Of a DNA stretch of 37,471 nt, positions 15,962 through 23,202 are shown piece by piece. Within the stretch, counting starts at the first letter, position 1. Every line of letters starts with the position of its first letter. Location of the stretch: NCBI GenBank assembly GCA_902777605.1, contig CACYUI010000024.1, forward strand, positions 1 to 37,471. The letters are read 5' to 3'. A program made the translations under genes and the position numbers. The stretch is from an uncultured bacterium (GTDB taxonomy: Bacteria; Cyanobacteriota; Vampirovibrionia; Gastranaerophilales; Gastranaerophilaceae). The notes under the pieces were generated by a model. The model was not told the DNA's origin and did not search any database. It saw only the letters and a list, made by a program, of their open reading frames with translations.

Positions 15962-16954
15962 ATGACTAATTTATTCGGAAATGTTTACAACAACCCAATG
16001 ATGTATACTGCGAGCGGATGCGGTTTTACTGGTGCCGGATTTGATCCATATGGTAGTCAAGCTTTAGGCTACAACTTGACAATGGGCGGATTAAATATGC
16101 TGGGCGGAATTCTTAATGGTAGCATCAATTCTTCTGAATCAACTCATAAGAGCAATGACAAACCTGCTGAAACAACAAAAACAAGACTTGCTGAAATAGA
16201 TGCAGAAATAAGTGCATTGGAAACAAAAAAAGAAAACCCTGAAAAAGAAATTGATGCTAAATATGATAAAAATATAACAACAGCTTCTAATGCTGTAGAT
16301 AAAGCTATTGAAAGAAGAGGTACTCTTGATACCAGCTTAACAACACTGGAAGGTGAATTGAGAGAACTAAAAGCTAAAGATAATACAGACGGTTCATACA
16401 CAAAGGCAATTCAAAGAAAAGAAACTGAAATTAGCGAAAAACAAGCAGAATATGATAAGCTTAACGGAACAGGCGAAGGTTCAATTGCAAAATTAAAAGA
16501 AGCAAAAGCTCAAGCTGAGAAAGATAAAGCAGAGGCAATAGCTGCTAAAAAAGAAGAAATACAAGCTGAGATTGATAAATTAGAAAAAGAAAAAACAGAA
16601 CTGGAAGCACAACAAAAGGATACAAACTTTAATCAGGTACTTGATGCCGGTGACGGAAACGGTGTTTCAAGATTATTCAGCCCTAAAAAGCGTCAAATAA
16701 ATAATTTCTCAGATGCAAAAAATGATTTAGTAAAAGCAATAAAAGCAGGTGATGCAGAAGCTGCAAAGGCAGCAGCTGAAAAGTTAACAGCAGAAGGAGC
16801 TTTACCTGAAAATAGCAGCAAAGCAAAAACTCAAAAGGCAATTGATTTAGCAACTAAGTATCTGGACACCAATAGTGATACTCTTAATTTAATTAAAGAA
16901 GGAAAAATTGACAAATTGACACCTGCACAAAAAATGCAACTTGGAGTATTTTAA
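15962..16954 (+). CDS. Coiled-coil protein of unknown function
   Basis: A 330-residue protein with no signal peptide. Residues ~1-55 are Gly/Asn/Tyr/Met-rich (NPMMYTASGCGFTGAGFDPYG), and ~70-230 form a long Lys/Glu/Ala-rich coiled coil with heptad spacing. The C-terminal ~100 residues are helical, with an Ala/Lys-rich repeat (AIKAGDAEAAKAAAEKL) and LTPAQKMQLGVF at the end. I recognise no family. The N-terminus lacks membrane segments, so it is probably cytoplasmic or exported by a non-Sec route. ATG 15962 is chosen for TAGGA 9 nt upstream and a promoter at 15906-15934; an in-frame TTG at 15869 lies inside the operator. A strong terminator follows. Confidence 0.65.
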   Translation: MTNLFGNVYNNPMMYTASGCGFTGAGFDPYGSQALGYNLTMGGLNMLGGILNGSINSSESTHKSNDKPAETTKTRLAEIDAEISALETKKENPEKEIDAKYDKNITTASNAVDKAIERRGTLDTSLTTLEGELRELKAKDNTDGSYTKAIQRKETEISEKQAEYDKLNGTGEGSIAKLKEAKAQAEKDKAEAIAAKKEEIQAEIDKLEKEKTELEAQQKDTNFNQVLDAGDGNGVSRLFSPKKRQINNFSDAKNDLVKAIKAGDAEAAKAAAEKLTAEGALPENSSKAKTQKAIDLATKYLDTNSDTLNLIKEGKIDKLTPAQKMQLGVF

Positions 16955-16970
16955 TCAAATAAAAGCGAAT

Positions 16971-16999
16971 AAAAAGCCGACAAGTTGTCGGCTTTTTTT
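16971..16999 (+). terminator. Rho-independent terminator of the coiled-coil gene
   Basis: GCCGAC (16976-16981) and GTCGGC (16987-16992) around AAGTT, flanked by A- and T-runs, so it can act in both directions. Confidence 0.9.
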
Positions 17000-17030
17000 A
17001 TTGGCAATTTTTCCTTCACCATTTTATATA

Positions 17031-17080
17031 TTTACCCCTCCTTCCCATTTACCTCCTTCCCATTTACCCCCCTTTACCCC
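17031..17080. repeat. C-rich array with TTTACCCC units
   Basis: Imperfect direct repeats built on CCTTCCCATTTACC and TTTACCCC, related to the array at 6071-6135. A shorter relative lies at about 25719-25746. It sits between the terminator and lpxI. Confidence 0.55.
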
Positions 17081-17127
17081 TTTTTTTATTTATTGTATAC
17101 TGATGATTAAAGAACTGGGAGGGAAGG

Positions 17128-17943
17128 ATGTCTGTTGTTTTAGAACAAAAGCAAGGTTTAATTGCAGGGGATGGGCTTTTGCCTGTTAAAATGGCTCAAT
17201 ACGCCAAAGAAAACGGGTTCGATGTTGTTGCAATATCTTTATCAAGTGATAATTACAAGCAGCTAAAAAAATATTGTTCAAAAGTTTATTCCTTCTGTCC
17301 GGGAGAAGCTTTGAAAATAGAAAAAGTTCTTAAAGAAGAAGGCATCAAGCAGTTAACCTTCTTGGGTAAAGTTAGCAAAACTCTTATTCTAAAACGACCT
17401 AAGTTCGATTCTAAGGCAATAGATTTTATAAAAAGAGCAGTAAGGTTAAATGACGATAAAGTCATGCTTATGCTTATTGAAGAATTGGAAAATATCGGTA
17501 TTACAATTCTTGACCAAACATTGTTTATCAAAAATCTTATGATACCATCGGGAGTTTTGGGAAGTGTTCAGCCAACACAGGCGCAAGTTGATGATGTAAA
17601 CTACGGATATTGGCTTGCAAAAGAAACAGGAAAGCTTGATATAGGTCAATCTGTTGTTATTAAAGACAAAATGATTATGGCGGTTGAAGCGATTGAAGGT
17701 ACTGACAAATGTATAAGGCGCGGCGCTAAGATTGCTAAGAAAAACGCAAGAATAATAAAAGTTGCAAAACCTTCGCAAGACAAGAGGTTTGATATTCCGG
17801 CAATTGGTTTAAGAACATTAAAAACAATGAAAAAGTATAAAGCTGACTTGATTGCAGTCGAAGCTGGCGAAACTATTATTGTTGATAAAGAAGAAGTTAT
17901 AAAATTTGCCAACAGGCATGGTATTGTTGTTATGGCAGTTTAG
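17128..17943 (+). CDS. lpxI: UDP-2,3-diacylglucosamine diphosphatase LpxI
   Basis: A 271-residue LpxI (formerly DUF1009). It hydrolyses UDP-2,3-diacylglucosamine to lipid X and UMP, feeding LpxB in lipid A synthesis on the cytoplasmic side of the inner membrane. The N-terminal Rossmann-like domain begins GLIAGDGLLPVKMAQYA (~10-26). The C-terminal domain holds the signature GQSVVIKDKMIMAVEAIEGTD (~171-191) with catalytic-site Asp/Glu residues and RRGA. LpxI replaces LpxH in many lineages. GGAGGGAAGG precedes the ATG. lpxB lies about 790 nt downstream, separated by a repeat-laden GIY-YIG insertion; the pair probably derives from an ancestral lpxI-lpxB arrangement. Confidence 0.93.
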   Translation: MSVVLEQKQGLIAGDGLLPVKMAQYAKENGFDVVAISLSSDNYKQLKKYCSKVYSFCPGEALKIEKVLKEEGIKQLTFLGKVSKTLILKRPKFDSKAIDFIKRAVRLNDDKVMLMLIEELENIGITILDQTLFIKNLMIPSGVLGSVQPTQAQVDDVNYGYWLAKETGKLDIGQSVVIKDKMIMAVEAIEGTDKCIRRGAKIAKKNARIIKVAKPSQDKRFDIPAIGLRTLKTMKKYKADLIAVEAGETIIVDKEEVIKFANRHGIVVMAV

Positions 17944-17961
17944 GGGTAAATATAATGTTTT

Positions 17962-17986
17962 TGTCAGGTAAAACCTGACCTACATA
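17962..17986 (-). repeat. GTAGGT-hairpin repeat, copy 3, with compensatory changes
   Basis: On the minus strand TGTAGGT leads into stem GTCAGGT/ACCTGAC with a TTT loop. Compared with 8999-9022 (GTTGGGT/ACCCAAC), both stem arms changed together, preserving pairing. Confidence 0.6.
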
Positions 17987-18022
17987 CTGTTCATTAATTC
18001 GGAGAATGTTTTGAAGCAGGGT
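17986..18022 (+). repeat. Upstream degenerate copy of the GIY-YIG gene start
   Basis: AATTCGGAGAATGTTTTGAA and the following GCAGGGT are nearly the sequence that begins the GIY-YIG gene. Two further copies, in tandem with a 41-bp period, lie at 18177-18258. Confidence 0.7.
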
Positions 18023-18063
18023 AAGAGTATTTGAAGTTTGAAATTGTATAAAAAAATGGTTAA

Positions 18064-18178
18064 TGTTAATAAAAAGCTGGATTCTTCGACACACAGTGTC
18101 TCAGAATGACGGCAATCACAAAAACAATTGTGCCATGTCATCTTGAGGGCGTTTAGACCGAAAGATCCAGCCGTTAAT
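18064..18178. repeat. Palindromic element A, upstream of the GIY-YIG gene
   Basis: Outer arms GCTGGATTCTTCG (18076-18088) and CGAAAGATCCAGC (18159-18171). Inner arms are TCAGAATGAC and GTCATCTTGA, plus a small GACAC/GTGTC hairpin. GTTAAT lies on both sides (18065-18070, 18173-18178) and could be a target duplication. The core is repeated at 18556-18649 in the same orientation. Confidence 0.8.
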
Positions 18179-18258
18179 TAACTGTTTATCAATTCGGAGA
18201 ATGTTTTGAAGCAGGGTATTAACTGTTTATCAATTCGGAGAATGTTTTGAAGCAGGGT
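18177..18258 (+). repeat. 41-bp tandem duplication spanning the GIY-YIG start
   Basis: Two exact 41-nt units, 18177-18217 and 18218-18258, each with GGAG and TTGAAGCAGGGT. The second unit supplies the ribosome binding site and first codons of the GIY-YIG gene. Confidence 0.85.
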
Positions 18259-18534
18259 TTTGTATATATATTATTCAGTAAAAGAAATGGGACTTTATAC
18301 ATAGGTGTAACAGCGAATCTTACAAAAAGAGTATATGAGCATAAGAATAAATTTGTTAAAGGTTTTTCGCAAAAGTACTCCGTAGACAAACTCGGATATT
18401 ACGAAATCTGTGATTCAATTATGTCAGCTATAGAACGGGAAAAAGAGTTAAAAAAGCTGTCCAGAAAGAAAAAATTAGATTTAATTGAGATTAATAACCC
18501 AAATTGGAATGATTTATATTATGATATAATATGA
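18247..18534 (+). CDS. Small GIY-YIG nuclease-domain protein
   Basis: A 95-residue stand-alone GIY-YIG endonuclease domain (UPF0213/YhbQ-like class). The strands GFVYIL (4-9) and LYIGVT (17-22) give the signature tyrosines. Arg28 and the YEHKN segment (30-34) match the conserved helix, and Glu in AIEREK (~61-66) is the expected metal ligand. The biological substrate of these small proteins is not established. The start is TTG 18247 with GGAG 6 nt upstream; the nearby ATG (18242) reads into a stop after one codon. It lies inside a repeat nest: tandem copies of its own start upstream, and matching palindromic elements on both sides. This suggests a role in, or descent from, repeat mobility. Confidence 0.85.
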   Translation: MKQGFVYILFSKRNGTLYIGVTANLTKRVYEHKNKFVKGFSQKYSVDKLGYYEICDSIMSAIEREKELKKLSRKKKLDLIEINNPNWNDLYYDII

Positions 18535-18555
18535 ATTAGTCACGGTTAATAAAAA

Positions 18556-18649
18556 GCTGGATTCTTCGACACACAGTGTCTCAGAATGACGCAAGTTGAA
18601 ATTGAAAGTGCCCTGTCATCTTGAGGGCGTTTAGCCCGAAAGATCCAGC
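18556..18649. repeat. Palindromic element B, downstream of the GIY-YIG gene
   Basis: Same orientation as element A. They are identical over the first ~35 nt and nearly identical over the last ~35 nt, and differ in the centre. The shared GTTAATAAAAA flank precedes both. It begins 21 nt after the GIY-YIG stop. Confidence 0.8.
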
Positions 18650-18735
18650 TAATAATTAAAATTTATCTGTTACACAGGGGCAAATACAGTCGGCAAGCAT
18701 GAATCCGTCGACTCCGCTCATAAAAAAAGGAACAT

Positions 18736-19860
18736 ATGAAAAAAGTTTTTATAATTACAGGCGAATATTCAGGTGATATCCACGGCGGTAAAGTTGCCGA
18801 GCTTTTAAAATCTAAAATATCAGATATTGAAATAGAAGGTATCGGCGGAGAAAACCTTAAAAGGGCAGGAGCAAAACTTTTCTGCGACCATTCAAAAATG
18901 GCGGGTTTTGGTCTGAGTTTAAAAATGATTATTGACCACCTTTCTTTAGAGAAAAGAGTTTGTGACTACATTCTCAATGAATATAAGCCCGATTTGGTTT
19001 TGTGTATAGATTACGGAACTTTTAATCTGAGGGTAGCAAAAAGACTCAAAGGTAAGGGCATAAAAGTTTTCCACTACATACCTCCGCAAGTTTGGGCAAG
19101 CAGAAAATGGCGAATAAAAGGTATTAAAAAATATGTTGATAAAGTTCTCTGCATATTTCCATTTGAAGAAGAAATGTACAGAGAATACGGAATTGATGTA
19201 CATTATTGCGGGCATCCGTTAATAAAGCAATTGCCGCCAAAAGCTGACAGGCAGGAGTTTTTTGCAAAACACGGGCTTGATATCAATCGTCCGCTCGTTT
19301 CGGTATTCCCAGGTTCAAGACCTTTAGAACTTAAATTTTTAGCAAAAACTTTAATTGGAGGGGCAAAAAAATTACAAAAAAAGCATCCTGAAATTCAATT
19401 CTGCATCTCTCACGCTCCGAGTTTGAGTGATGATGTTTTTGATAAATACATTCAAGATACTGATTTTAAAGTAATAAGAGGTGAAAATCAGGCACTTTTA
19501 AGCGTTTCTGATGCTTTGATTTTGGCATCGGGAACGGTTGCATTAGAGGCTTCATTATATCAAGTTCCTATGATTATTGGTTATGGCGGGCCTTGGATTA
19601 TTTATCTTGCGTACCTTTTATTCAGGTGCATTAAAAAAGTTTCGCTGCCGAACATTGTCACTGGTGAGGACATTGTTCCTGAGCTTATTCAAACAAAATT
19701 CACACAAAATAACATTTGTTACGAAACGGCAAAACTTTTATATAATAAAGATTACAGAAAAGAAACCATAGAAAAATTGGGACATGTAAGAGCCAAGCTT
19801 TCTGATAAATATTCTGCAGAAGAAGTTGCAAATTGTATTGCTAAAGAGTTGAGAAGTTGA
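18736..19860 (+). CDS. lpxB: Lipid-A-disaccharide synthase
   Basis: A 374-residue GT-B glycosyltransferase (family GT19). It joins lipid X to UDP-2,3-diacylglucosamine, giving the lipid A disaccharide at the inner membrane. The N-terminal motif GEYSGDIHG (8-16) and IPPQVWASRKWR (~115-126) are diagnostic. The C-terminal nucleotide-binding half has FPGSRPLELK (~192-201) and SGTVALEASL (~257-266), and the hydrophobic patch PWIIYLAYLLF is typical for membrane association. AAAGGA lies 5 nt before the ATG. With lpxI it shows that this organism makes lipid A and so has an LPS-type outer membrane. Confidence 0.96.
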   Translation: MKKVFIITGEYSGDIHGGKVAELLKSKISDIEIEGIGGENLKRAGAKLFCDHSKMAGFGLSLKMIIDHLSLEKRVCDYILNEYKPDLVLCIDYGTFNLRVAKRLKGKGIKVFHYIPPQVWASRKWRIKGIKKYVDKVLCIFPFEEEMYREYGIDVHYCGHPLIKQLPPKADRQEFFAKHGLDINRPLVSVFPGSRPLELKFLAKTLIGGAKKLQKKHPEIQFCISHAPSLSDDVFDKYIQDTDFKVIRGENQALLSVSDALILASGTVALEASLYQVPMIIGYGGPWIIYLAYLLFRCIKKVSLPNIVTGEDIVPELIQTKFTQNNICYETAKLLYNKDYRKETIEKLGHVRAKLSDKYSAEEVANCIAKELRS

Positions 19861-19896
19861 TAAAACCCTCTCCCTAGCCCTCCCCATAGGGGAGGG
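19861..19896. repeat. REP-like palindrome, copy 4
   Basis: CCCTCTCCCTAG lead, then CCCTCCCC (19878-19885) and GGGGAGGG (19889-19896). It follows the lpxB stop directly. The rest, to about 20000, is degenerate GAGAATGTC/AGGGAGGG-type repeat debris without a gene. Confidence 0.6.
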
Positions 19897-20001
19897 AAGA
19901 AGAGAATGTCCCCCAAAGGGAAGGAAAAAGATGATGTTCACTAAGAGAAGGGGGTAAGAGAATGCCATCTCAAACGAGGAGAATGTCTACTTAGGGAGGG
20001 T

Positions 20002-20033
20002 GAAAAAAGAAAAAGGGCGGCTATTTGCCACCC
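20002..20033 (-). terminator. Terminator of the XRE regulator gene
   Basis: GGGCGGC (20015-20021) and GCCACCC (20027-20033) around TATTT, with one wobble pair. The minus strand continues TTTTTCTTTTTTC. Confidence 0.8.
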
Positions 20034-20116
20034 GTTAATTTCTACAACCTTTTCTAACCTTATATTCAATTTACATATATATAAAGTATTTTTATTTTAA
20101 AAAATTGCCTTTTTTC

Positions 20117-20683
20117 TTAATTATTTTTTAAAATATATTTTTTTGCGCAATCAAACATAGAATTTACAAGTTCAGAATTAGCATAAATATTCATGCCTGC
20201 ACTCTGGAGAGCTTGTTTCATTCTGTTTTCCCAGATAGAGTAAACTTCTTCAGATGGCATATTAAGAGTTTTTCCTATGAGTTGAAGTTCTTTATAATCA
20301 ATCGGTACAGGAAGAGCTCCTCTTAGAATATCAACTACATCCAATCTTTTTCTGCGAGGGAAAGATTTGAGGAATGATATTATAGAGAGTTTATTTTCTT
20401 TCATATATTCTTTTATTGTTTCAACTGCTTCGTCAATTAAAATTGGTTCTTGCGGGATTCTGTACTCTTCAAACTCGTCAGGCTCAACCTCCATTACTGT
20501 TGCGATACGCTCAATGGTTGTTCCTCTTGTTGAAAAAGGAACCGTTTCATCAATGAGGTTGTAAACATACGAAAGTGTTACTCCTATCATTTCGGCAAAA
20601 TCTCTTTTGTGCAGAGCATTTTTTGTGAGGAATGATGCAACCTTTTCTGAACTCTTTTGGGGTATTATTTGTTTTGTTTTCAT
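20117..20683 (-). CDS. XRE-type helix-turn-helix regulator
   Basis: A 188-residue protein with an N-terminal Cro/cI HTH (~25-75). KRDFAEMIGVTLSYVYNLID forms the turn and recognition helix, and VMEVEPDEFEEYR follows. The C-terminal ~100 residues are helical, with a possible second HTH-like segment (IDYKELQLIGKTLNMPSEEVYSIWE, ~132-156). No ligand domain is recognised. AGAGAGG precedes the ATG. It is transcribed divergently from the Ski2-like helicase across a 171-nt AT-rich spacer, so it could regulate that operon or itself; this is inference. Its own terminator lies at 20002-20033. Confidence 0.8.
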   Translation of the reverse strand: MKTKQIIPQKSSEKVASFLTKNALHKRDFAEMIGVTLSYVYNLIDETVPFSTRGTTIERIATVMEVEPDEFEEYRIPQEPILIDEAVETIKEYMKENKLSIISFLKSFPRRKRLDVVDILRGALPVPIDYKELQLIGKTLNMPSEEVYSIWENRMKQALQSAGMNIYANSELVNSMFDCAKKYILKNN

Positions 20684-20854
20684 TTTTTAACCTCTCTTTT
20701 GGATTTGTACAATTTTAAGTTAAATTATTTTAAAATTTTTCATAACCCTACTTTTTCCGACCGACAGATTAATTTATAAAATTTTTAAAATACGAATTAT
20801 AATTTAAGCAAAATTTATTTTTAGGAGTTTATATAGATTTATAGGAGAATTTTT

Positions 20855-23176
20855 ATGGTAAAAATTGCGAAAATTTCACAAAATATATTTCCGAACATTA
20901 AAAAACTTAATAATAAATATGTAGACGATATTATGCTGGAAAGGACTTCCGCAGGAATAGTACCTCTTGCATCAGGCGGGCTATTAGGGATCGGAATGGT
21001 TTCCAATAAGTGTAAAAACTTTTTTAATACACTGGAGAACAACTATTTTCAATTAAAAACAGATCCTAAAACAGACGAACCGTTTGAGCCTGATATTTTT
21101 CAAAAAACAAGTGCAAATCACTTATTCTTAGGTGATGATGTAATTGTTACCGCGCCTACGGGAACAGGAAAAACGGCAATAGCTGAGTATGTCATTACTA
21201 AAAACTTGAGAGAAGGCAAAAAAACTTTTTATACAACACCTTTGAAAGCCTTAAGTAATGAAAAATACAGAGATTTTTACAAAACCTACGGTGAAAACCT
21301 TGTAGGACTTTTAACAGGTGATACCAAAATTAACACAGATGCGCCAATTTTAATAATGACAACAGAAGTATATAGAAATATGGCAACATCTTCGTATTTT
21401 AATAAAAACAAAAATTTACCGAATGATTTAAAAACCGTAATTTTTGACGAACTTCAATATTTAGGGGATATAGATAGAGGTGGTGTTTGGGAAACATCAT
21501 TAATGCTCACTCCTCCTGAGGTTCAAATATTATCGCTTTCGGCAACCGCTAAAAACGCAGGTGATATTAACAACTGGATTGCTAAAATCAGGGGGCAAAA
21601 GGGATTAAAAATTAATATTGACGGAAATTACCATACAAATCCTTCTAACAAGCCTAGAAATATTTGGGTAGATGTTCCGTCTGCAAATCGTCATGTACCT
21701 TTAGATATCAAGTTAGAGCATGTGCAAGCTGATAGCGGGAAAAAATCAGGAAAACGAAATGTTAAAAAGAAATTTTCTGATGATTTTCAAAATTCAGTCA
21801 GCGCAAAAACAGGTCTGTCAACTTACAAAACTCTTACCGCAAAACTTCGTTCCAACGATAAGCTTCCTGCAATATATTTTATATTTTCCCGAAAAGACAG
21901 CAGGGGTGTTTTAAAATACTTTGAGGAGTATGGCGACAGTTTGACAACTGCGGATGAAAGAAAAGAGATAGAAAAGATTATTGAAAAATATAAAAATCAA
22001 AACAAATATCTCGGAGAAAGTTTAAATTATGATGCACTTTTCAAAGGATATGCCATTCATAATGCAGGAATGTTACCTTCTCAGAAAGAATTGATAGAGG
22101 AGTTATTCCAAAAGAAGCTATTAAAAGTTGCAATTGCTACAGAAACTCTCTCTGCAGGGATTAACATGCCGGCAAAAACGACAATAATTACCTCTCCCAG
22201 AAAACCTGCATCAACTCCTGATGAGCTTCATGACGGCAAAAGAAACCTGACACCTAACGAGTTTCACCAAATGGCAGGAAGAGCCGGCAGAAGAGGAATT
22301 GACACGCATGGTTACTGTTATCCGTTAAGCTGCAACACTGAACAAGCAAAAGTCTTTGATGAGCTTAAAAATTCCCCGTCAAACAATATCGAAAGTAACT
22401 TCAAGTTTGATTTTGCTTTTGTCGCAAATTACATGTCTAATTATGAAGGAATGGACGAAGTTAGAAACTTTATTGCAAAAACTTTTTATATTCAAGGTGA
22501 CGAAACTAAATCAAAGGATTTAGTAAAAGAATTCAGGGTTAAGCGCGATATTCTGAGAAACAACGGTTTTGTTGAAGGCAAAGATTTAACACTGAAAGGT
22601 GAGTTAATCAAGCATTTGAACGGATATGAGCAAATTCCTGTTATTAATTTTATATCTGCAAAAGGATTAGAAGATGCAAACGAAACAGAGCTTGCCGGTT
22701 TAATCGGAGGAATGGCTAACATAGAATACAAAGATGCTTTAAAAACAAAAGATATGATTTTTTCTATTGAAAATGAAAGTGATTTGATTAAAACAAGAGC
22801 CGATGAGTTAAATGATATTGTAACAGAATATTCTGACAATGTTTCCGATATATTACCAAATACTAAAATAAAATTAAATCCAAACTCAATAAATCATTTG
22901 TATCATTGGGCAAAGCTCAATAGTGAATGTGATAATGGAAGAAAAAACTGGAAAGAGTTATATTCAGGAGAGTTTAAAGATACAATTCGCGATGAAGGAA
23001 GTTTGTTTAAAGAAATAACGGCAACTGTTGATTTGATGAAACAAATTATAGGTGTATGCAAAGTTGGAGAAAGTTTGAGTTCTTCTGATGAAGAAAAAAA
23101 CTATTATGCTAATTTAAGAACAAAACTTTTGAGGACAATAAATCTACTTCAAAAAGAACCTATAATTGAAGAATAA
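20855..23176 (+). CDS. Ski2-like superfamily 2 helicase
   Basis: A 773-residue DExH helicase of the Ski2/Mtr4 type. Walker A PTGTGKT is at 101-107, Ia near TTPLKALSNEKY (127-138), motif II DELQ (198-201) in a VIFDELQYLGDIDRGGVWE context, and motif III SAT (229-231). The second RecA domain has ATETLSAGINMPA and motif VI QMAGRAGRRG (~470-480). Family members unwind RNA 3' to 5'. DELQ replaces the usual DEVH. An unusual N-terminal extension of ~85 residues contains a Gly-rich hydrophobic stretch (~33-50). The C-terminus is helical without a clear rRNA-binding arch. AGGAG lies about 7 nt before the ATG. recF follows after 26 nt with its own -10. Confidence 0.88.
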   Translation: MVKIAKISQNIFPNIKKLNNKYVDDIMLERTSAGIVPLASGGLLGIGMVSNKCKNFFNTLENNYFQLKTDPKTDEPFEPDIFQKTSANHLFLGDDVIVTAPTGTGKTAIAEYVITKNLREGKKTFYTTPLKALSNEKYRDFYKTYGENLVGLLTGDTKINTDAPILIMTTEVYRNMATSSYFNKNKNLPNDLKTVIFDELQYLGDIDRGGVWETSLMLTPPEVQILSLSATAKNAGDINNWIAKIRGQKGLKINIDGNYHTNPSNKPRNIWVDVPSANRHVPLDIKLEHVQADSGKKSGKRNVKKKFSDDFQNSVSAKTGLSTYKTLTAKLRSNDKLPAIYFIFSRKDSRGVLKYFEEYGDSLTTADERKEIEKIIEKYKNQNKYLGESLNYDALFKGYAIHNAGMLPSQKELIEELFQKKLLKVAIATETLSAGINMPAKTTIITSPRKPASTPDELHDGKRNLTPNEFHQMAGRAGRRGIDTHGYCYPLSCNTEQAKVFDELKNSPSNNIESNFKFDFAFVANYMSNYEGMDEVRNFIAKTFYIQGDETKSKDLVKEFRVKRDILRNNGFVEGKDLTLKGELIKHLNGYEQIPVINFISAKGLEDANETELAGLIGGMANIEYKDALKTKDMIFSIENESDLIKTRADELNDIVTEYSDNVSDILPNTKIKLNPNSINHLYHWAKLNSECDNGRKNWKELYSGEFKDTIRDEGSLFKEITATVDLMKQIIGVCKVGESLSSSDEEKNYYANLRTKLLRTINLLQKEPIIEE

Positions 23177-23190
23177 TTTAGTTTATATGA

Positions 23191-23202
23191 TATAATTATT
23201 CT
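23191..23202 (+). promoter_or_regulatory. Leaderless -10 box of recF
   Basis: TATAAT (23191-23196), then exactly 6 nt, then ATG 23203, with no Shine-Dalgarno sequence. The -35 is weak (TTGAAG 23166-23171, 19-bp spacer). Confidence 0.55.

Noticed and set aside
17286..17912. Minus-strand open frames opposite lpxI
   Set aside because: lpxI is unambiguous; the antisense frames have no motifs or initiation signals.
17986..18258. CRISPR or attachment-site repeats
   Set aside because: The copies are duplications of the start of the GIY-YIG gene, two of them directly tandem; no spacers or integrase are present.
18076..18649. Composite transposon with elements A and B as insertion sequences
   Set aside because: The elements are about 95 bp and encode nothing; no transposase is present, so only non-autonomous repeats can be claimed.
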